This document shows positions 6,860 to 11,150 of a DNA stretch of 11,150 nt, piece by piece. This DNA is from RUG14130 sp045598325 (GTDB lineage: Bacteria > Bacillota > Clostridia > Christensenellales > Aristaeellaceae). The position numbers were made by a program, and so were the translations under genes. The number at the start of each line of letters is the position of its first letter. The first letter of the stretch is position 1. The notes under the pieces are model-generated. The model was not told the DNA's origin. It saw nothing but the letters and a program-made list of their open reading frames with translations, and searched no databases. Where the stretch lies: positions 1 through 11,150 of the forward strand of contig JAZLLT010000012.1 of the NCBI GenBank assembly GCA_045598325.1. Direction: 5' to 3'.

Positions 6860-8683
6860 TTACTGTTTGATATAGTCGCTCTTGACATAGCCGGTAAATT
6901 CCGTGGTTTCGATATGGAGCCAGCCGTCCTCGGTCTGCCCCTTCACGATGACTTTTTCGTTGTGGTACAGGGTCGCGATGACAGAGCAGTTCGTGTTGGG
7001 TTTTTCACGCACATTGAGCGTGGACGAGGAACTCTGCAGTGCCACCCGCCCGTAGTATTCGCCGTCCTTCAGCGCCCGCAGAGGCTGCTGGGTGGGACGG
7101 GGCGTGGGACGGGGACGGGCATAGCCGACGCTTTGGGGGAGGGCGGCGATGGGGGTCAGGGTGTTTTCCTTCCAGTCGATGCGGTAGAGGGTGAGCCCGG
7201 GATAGTAGAAGCCCAGGATCTCCTCGCAGTCTTTTTTGTATTTGCTGTCCGCCATCACCTGGGCGCCGCGCTGGCTCATGCCGACGCCGTGCCCGAAGCG
7301 GCGGGAAATGAGGGTGTAGCCGTTTTCGGCTTCCTCCAGATAGAACACCTCGTAGTCGACGGTGTTGATGCCGAGGTTCATTTGGTCTTTGAGATAGCCG
7401 TAGGTGGGGACCTTCACGGTGAAGGCGGTCTCCACGGGCATGTATTCGGAAAGCACCCATGCTTCCGCCTCGTCCGGCGTGGCTTCGGTTTCCGCTTCAG
7501 TCGGGGTGGCGGGCATGTCCGTTCCGCTCGGCGCGGCGCTCTCCGCTTCCGCCGGGGTGGCTTCCGCCGGGGTCGCTTCGGGCAATTCGGGCTTGATAAG
7601 AATCCTCCGGGAAACACTCACTTCAAGGGACAGGTTTTTGAACATGAGGCTGCTTTCGATGTCGGGATCGGTGAGAGCCGCGCTTTTGATGCCGTCCACG
7701 CGGATCTCCTGCGCGTCCGGCAGCAGGAACGAAATCTGATTGCGGATGAACGCGGTCAGCGGATCGTTTTCACCGGGTACGGACGGGATGAAGGCTGTCT
7801 TCTGTACGCTCAGGGGGTTTTCCAGATCGTAGGGGTCGTCCTTCATTTCGATGTAGTTGACCGTGCCGCCCCAGACCTGACTGGTCGCCGCCACCTGTCC
7901 GCCATTGCTGGCGGTGTAGTAGCACTGTGCGTAGTTTTTGCCGTTCATGCCCACGATGCCGCGGGTGGTGTCCACCGCTTCGATGACCCTCGTGAGCCCC
8001 TTGTCATAGCCCTTGTAGACCTGATCCACCGTGGTGTCCACAAGGTCGTATTCTTTGCTTTTGCTGGTTTGTTTTGCCCGCATGGCGTAGGTGCGGGCGG
8101 CGATGGCCTGGGCTTTCAGCGCCTCCATGGGGAAGGAGTCGCTCATCTCATAGGCGACCACGCCATAGAGATAGTCCTCCACCTGCACGGTCAGAATGCT
8201 CTCGATGCCGGTGTTGCCGGCGGCAAGATACAGATCGCCCGCAAACAGATTGTCCTTTTCGCTTTCGTGGATGTACAGACCGCCCGCGTCCTGACCTTCG
8301 TCGGGGGCGTGGCGCTTGAGTGTAAAGGAGCCGCCCATGTCCACGGTGAGACCGCCCGCGGTCAGATACAGACTGCCCGCGTCAGAGGCGACGGTGATCT
8401 CCGTGCCGCGCTTGAAGCGGAAGCCCGCGTCGCCGTCCACGGTGTACACGCCGTCGAGCGTCAGCCCGAGGGCGGGGGGATTGCCGAGGGACTTGAGGCT
8501 CACGCGCACGAGGCCGTCATCCACTACATCGCTGGGCTGGGCGGAGATATCGCTTTTGTCGGAGGCGACGATGCCGATGACGAGCAGCAGCATAAGGACG
8601 CAGAGCGTGCCGATGCAGCCGAAGGCGATGCGGCGGTTGCGTCTGCGCTGTGCTTTTTTCTGTTTCTTGCTTTTCTTCGACAT
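6860..8683 (-). CDS. SpoIID/LytB-domain protein with C-terminal SH3b domain
   Basis: This 607-residue protein has a very basic cytoplasmic N-terminus (1-19), one transmembrane anchor (about 20-40) and a large outside region. SpoIID signatures are YLYGVVAYEMSDSFPMEALK with candidate catalytic Glu179, the AQAIAARTYA helix, the YYTASNGGQV block (255-264) and GHGVGMSQRGA (464-474). A Pro/Ala/Thr/Glu-rich, low-complexity insert (about 368-408) separates the two conserved halves. A proline-rich linker (522-534) leads to a bacterial SH3 domain (about 545-606; LNVREKP, GWLHIE, GYVKSDYI). SpoIID is a lytic transglycosylase acting on peptidoglycan denuded of stem peptides; LytB-type relatives act in or modulate wall hydrolysis. 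Nothing around it is a sporulation gene, so a vegetative wall role is as likely as sporulation. GGAGG at 8689-8693 lies five bases before the ATG. It is probably first in an operon with the caspase-like and permease genes. Confidence 0.93.
   Translation of the reverse strand: MSKKSKKQKKAQRRRNRRIAFGCIGTLCVLMLLLVIGIVASDKSDISAQPSDVVDDGLVRVSLKSLGNPPALGLTLDGVYTVDGDAGFRFKRGTEITVASDAGSLYLTAGGLTVDMGGSFTLKRHAPDEGQDAGGLYIHESEKDNLFAGDLYLAAGNTGIESILTVQVEDYLYGVVAYEMSDSFPMEALKAQAIAARTYAMRAKQTSKSKEYDLVDTTVDQVYKGYDKGLTRVIEAVDTTRGIVGMNGKNYAQCYYTASNGGQVAATSQVWGGTVNYIEMKDDPYDLENPLSVQKTAFIPSVPGENDPLTAFIRNQISFLLPDAQEIRVDGIKSAALTDPDIESSLMFKNLSLEVSVSRRILIKPELPEATPAEATPAEAESAAPSGTDMPATPTEAETEATPDEAEAWVLSEYMPVETAFTVKVPTYGYLKDQMNLGINTVDYEVFYLEEAENGYTLISRRFGHGVGMSQRGAQVMADSKYKKDCEEILGFYYPGLTLYRIDWKENTLTPIAALPQSVGYARPRPTPRPTQQPLRALKDGEYYGRVALQSSSSTLNVREKPNTNCSVIATLYHNEKVIVKGQTEDGWLHIETTEFTGYVKSDYIKQ
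7546..7575 (-). repeat. Tandem 15-bp repeat within the SpoIID-like gene insert
   Basis: Two adjacent 15-base units on the plus strand, cttccgccggggtgg and cttccgccggggtcg, differ at one base. In frame they encode the duplicated ATPAE/ATPAE unit of the low-complexity insert. More diverged Ala-Thr-Pro-Glu units follow. This looks like a slippage-prone linker. Confidence 0.75.
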
Positions 8684-8698
8684 GGAAGCCTCCGTCTG

Positions 8699-8729
8699 AA
8701 AAGGGCTTCTCCCGGGACGGGGGAAGCCC
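8699..8729 (-). terminator. Hairpin terminator after phosphoglucomutase gene
   Basis: On the minus strand GGGCTTC (8729-8723) pairs with GAAGCCC (8709-8703). After one C/A mismatch, CCCG pairs with CGGG around a three-base loop. TTTT (8702-8699) follows. It lies about 45 bases after the mutase stop, and the T-tract is only 16 bases from the SpoIID-like start codon. It could therefore also act as an attenuator in that gene's leader. Confidence 0.78.
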
Positions 8730-8774
8730 CATATGGTGGTTTAGACGCGGTACATACGGAAAAGTTGCTTGTGC

Positions 8775-10448
8775 TTATTTCCTGATTTTGCCGCACACGG
8801 CGTCGGACACGAACGCGATCTGCTCTTTCGCCTTTTCCGCGCTGCTTTCACGCACGCCCGCGTAGATCTTGAGTTTGGGTTCGGTGCCGCTGGGACGCAC
8901 GCAGACCCACGCGTCGCCTTCGAGGTAATAAAGCAGCACATCCGCCTTGGGCAGACCCATCGTGCCTTCCTTTTTGAAGTCGTACTGCGCAAGGACCTTG
9001 CGTCCGCCGATTTCGGTGAGCGGTTCATCGCGCAGGGCTTTCGTCGCGGCTTCGCGCATCTTCATGCCGTCCACGCCGGGCATGACCACGGAAACGGTCT
9101 TCTCGGCGTAGTAGCCGTACCTCTGCCACATGTCTTCGAGGGCGTCCATGAGGGAAAGCCCCTTGGACTTATAGAATGCCGCCAGTTCGCAGGCGAGCAG
9201 GGTGGCAATGACGGCACCCTTGTCGCGGATGTAGCCGCCGGTGAGGTAGCCGTAACTTTCCTCAAAGCCCAAAAGGAAGTTCTTGTTGCCGGTTTTTTCT
9301 TTCTTGTCGATGGTCTCGCCGATAAACTTGAAGCCGGTCAGCACGCGCTCCACGGTGATGCCGTAGTTCTCCGCGATGGCGTCCACCATGCGGGTGGACA
9401 CGATGGTGGTCACGGCGTAGGCGCCGGGCGCGGGCTTCTTCGCGCGCAGGATGTATTCCAGCATGAGGCAGCCCGCCTGATTGCCGGTGACGGGGGTCCA
9501 GATGCCGTTTTTTTTGAGCATCATGCCCATGCGGTCGCTGTCGGGGTCGGTGCCGATGATGACATCCGCGCCTATTTGATCCGCGTAGCCGATGGCGATG
9601 GTGAAGGCTTCGGGATTTTCGGGGTTGGGGGATTTCACGGTGGGGAAGGCTCCGTCGGGGGCTTCCTGCTCCTTGACCACGGTCACATCGGTGTAGCCGG
9701 CTTTTTCGAGGGCGGCGCGCACCAGTTTGTTGCCGGCGCCGTGCAGAGGCGTGTAGACGATTTTGAGGTTCACGCCCGTGCGGGTCAGCAGGTCCTTGTC
9801 GGGACGCAGGGACAGCACATGGTCGATGTAGGCGTCATCCACATCTTTTCCGATGATTTGGATGAGCGGATCGTTGAGACCGGTCTCGAGACGCACGCTC
9901 AGGGGATCGATTTTGCTCATGCGGGCGAACACGGCGTCCGCGGTCACGGGGGTGATCTGTCCGCCGTCCGCGCCGTAGGCCTTGAAGCCGTTGTACTCGG
10001 CGGGGTTGTGGGACGCGGTCACCACGATGCCGGCGGCGCAGCCCAGATGCTTGATGGTGAAGGACAGTTCGGGGGTGGGACGCAGGGAATCGAACAGATA
10101 CACCTTGATGCCGAGGGCGGCGATGACGCGGGCGGAATCCTCCGCGAACTCGCGGCTCATGTGGCGGCTGTCGTGGGCGATGGCGATGCCCTTTGTTTTC
10201 ACTTCATCGCCTTCCGCCAGCAGCTGCTCGGCAAGACCCTTGGCAGCGCGGCGCACGGTGTACACATTCATGCGGTTGGTGCCCATGCCGAGGATGCCGC
10301 GCAGACCGCCGGTGCCGAATTCGAGGTCCTTGTAGAAGCGGTCTTCCAGTTCTTTTTCGTCCTTCGCGGCGGCGGTGAGTTCCGCCTTTTCATTCGCGGT
10401 CAGCGCGGCGCTGTTCAGCCACGCCATGTATTTTTCGATGATGGTCAT
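8775..10448 (-). CDS. Phosphoglucomutase / phosphomannomutase (alpha-D-phosphohexomutase)
   Basis: This 557-residue cytoplasmic enzyme interconverts hexose 1-phosphate and 6-phosphate, most likely glucose, feeding UDP-glucose and cell-envelope sugar synthesis. The four family loops are intact: phosphoserine Ser146 in TASHNP, metal ligands Asp301/303/305 in GTDPDSDR, the sugar-specificity loop GFEESYG (394-400) and the phosphate-binding loop RPSGTEPK (518-525). The N-terminal FGTGGLRG (44-51) is also characteristic. Length matches the Gram-positive PgcA-like group, where many members use glucose and some mannose phosphates. The ATG at 10448 has a GAAAGG element (10457-10462) eight bases upstream. 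It lies only 24 bases below the upp hairpin with no clear promoter between, so expression by read-through from upp or from an atypical promoter is likely. Substrate preference is inferred, hence no firm gene symbol. Confidence 0.95.
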   Translation of the reverse strand: MTIIEKYMAWLNSAALTANEKAELTAAAKDEKELEDRFYKDLEFGTGGLRGILGMGTNRMNVYTVRRAAKGLAEQLLAEGDEVKTKGIAIAHDSRHMSREFAEDSARVIAALGIKVYLFDSLRPTPELSFTIKHLGCAAGIVVTASHNPAEYNGFKAYGADGGQITPVTADAVFARMSKIDPLSVRLETGLNDPLIQIIGKDVDDAYIDHVLSLRPDKDLLTRTGVNLKIVYTPLHGAGNKLVRAALEKAGYTDVTVVKEQEAPDGAFPTVKSPNPENPEAFTIAIGYADQIGADVIIGTDPDSDRMGMMLKKNGIWTPVTGNQAGCLMLEYILRAKKPAPGAYAVTTIVSTRMVDAIAENYGITVERVLTGFKFIGETIDKKEKTGNKNFLLGFEESYGYLTGGYIRDKGAVIATLLACELAAFYKSKGLSLMDALEDMWQRYGYYAEKTVSVVMPGVDGMKMREAATKALRDEPLTEIGGRKVLAQYDFKKEGTMGLPKADVLLYYLEGDAWVCVRPSGTEPKLKIYAGVRESSAEKAKEQIAFVSDAVCGKIRK

Positions 10449-10461
10449 TTTTTATGCCTTT

Positions 10462-10497
10462 CATAAACAAAGTTTCCGGTCTTGATAGGCCGGAAAC
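10462..10497 (-). terminator. Hairpin terminator after upp
   Basis: On the minus strand GTTTCCGG (10497-10490) pairs perfectly with CCGGAAAC (10479-10472) around a ten-base loop, followed by TTTGTTTA. It begins eight bases after the upp TAA. The run-out overlaps the mutase leader and ends at its Shine-Dalgarno, so any read-through RNA would fold here just before the mutase start. Confidence 0.75.
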
Positions 10498-10504
10498 CGT
10501 ATTT

Positions 10505-11146
<642 letters not shown>

Positions 11147-11150
11147 GAAA

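Noticed and set aside
6860..8683. Assignment as the sporulation gene spoIID itself
   Set aside because: The SH3 domain, the long insert and the lack of sporulation neighbours argue for a LytB-like or general SpoIID-domain protein.
8730..8758. Possible sporulation-sigma promoter (GTATG ... CATATG) upstream of the SpoIID-like gene
   Set aside because: Only parts of the -35 and -10 patterns match, and the downstream half of the -10 element fails. The hairpin lies immediately after, so I do not count it as a supported promoter.
5846..8785. 979-codon plus-strand open frame opposite the caspase-like and SpoIID-like genes
   Set aside because: Its translation is low-complexity in Gly, Ala, Val, His and Asp with no family motifs. 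It spans two well-supported minus-strand genes. Strong third-position GC bias readily creates such antisense frames.
8769..10466. 565-codon plus-strand open frame opposite the mutase gene
   Set aside because: It mirrors a gene with intact catalytic motifs, has a His/Gly/Ala/Val-rich composition and shows no recognisable domain.

Overview
The window reads as a compact, GC-rich chromosomal stretch from a bacterium of the Firmicutes/Clostridia type, possibly a high-GC gut lineage. This is an inference. It rests on strong GGAGG-type ribosome binding sites, near-consensus sigma-A promoters, and a gene set (SpoIID/LytB-domain protein with a bacterial SH3 domain, M18 aminopeptidase, WalK/PhoR-like kinase with an OmpR-family regulator, AI-2E family permease) typical of that phylum. 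I see no mobile element, CRISPR array, rRNA or tRNA. All nine genes are on the minus strand, so transcription runs from high to low coordinates. No gene-free gap exceeds about 150 bases.

In transcription order the layout is as follows. First comes upp (11146-10505), a uracil salvage enzyme, ending in a hairpin. Next is a phosphoglucomutase/phosphomannomutase (10448-8775), also followed by a hairpin. Then comes a three-gene block: a membrane-anchored SpoIID/LytB-domain protein with a C-terminal SH3 domain (8683-6860), a secreted caspase-like (C14) protein starting directly at its stop codon (6859-6026), and an AI-2E family permease (6006-4813). A GC-rich hairpin ends that block. A perfect TTGACA-N17-TATAAT promoter then drives an M18 aminopeptidase (4669-3287). 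A second good promoter drives a response regulator (3198-2500), a histidine kinase (2503-713) and a PHP-domain metal phosphoesterase (716-beyond position 1), joined by two ATGA stop/start overlaps.

The two most noteworthy units are these. (1) The SpoIID-like / caspase-like / AI-2E permease block puts a predicted exported cysteine-peptidase-fold protein, with an EF-hand-like acidic loop, next to a cell-wall-associated protein and a membrane permease. (2) The RR-HK-PHP block looks translationally coupled, which suggests that the phosphoesterase works with, or is made in fixed ratio to, the two-component system. The remaining genes are ordinary housekeeping functions. Several very long plus-strand open frames are shadows of the real genes.
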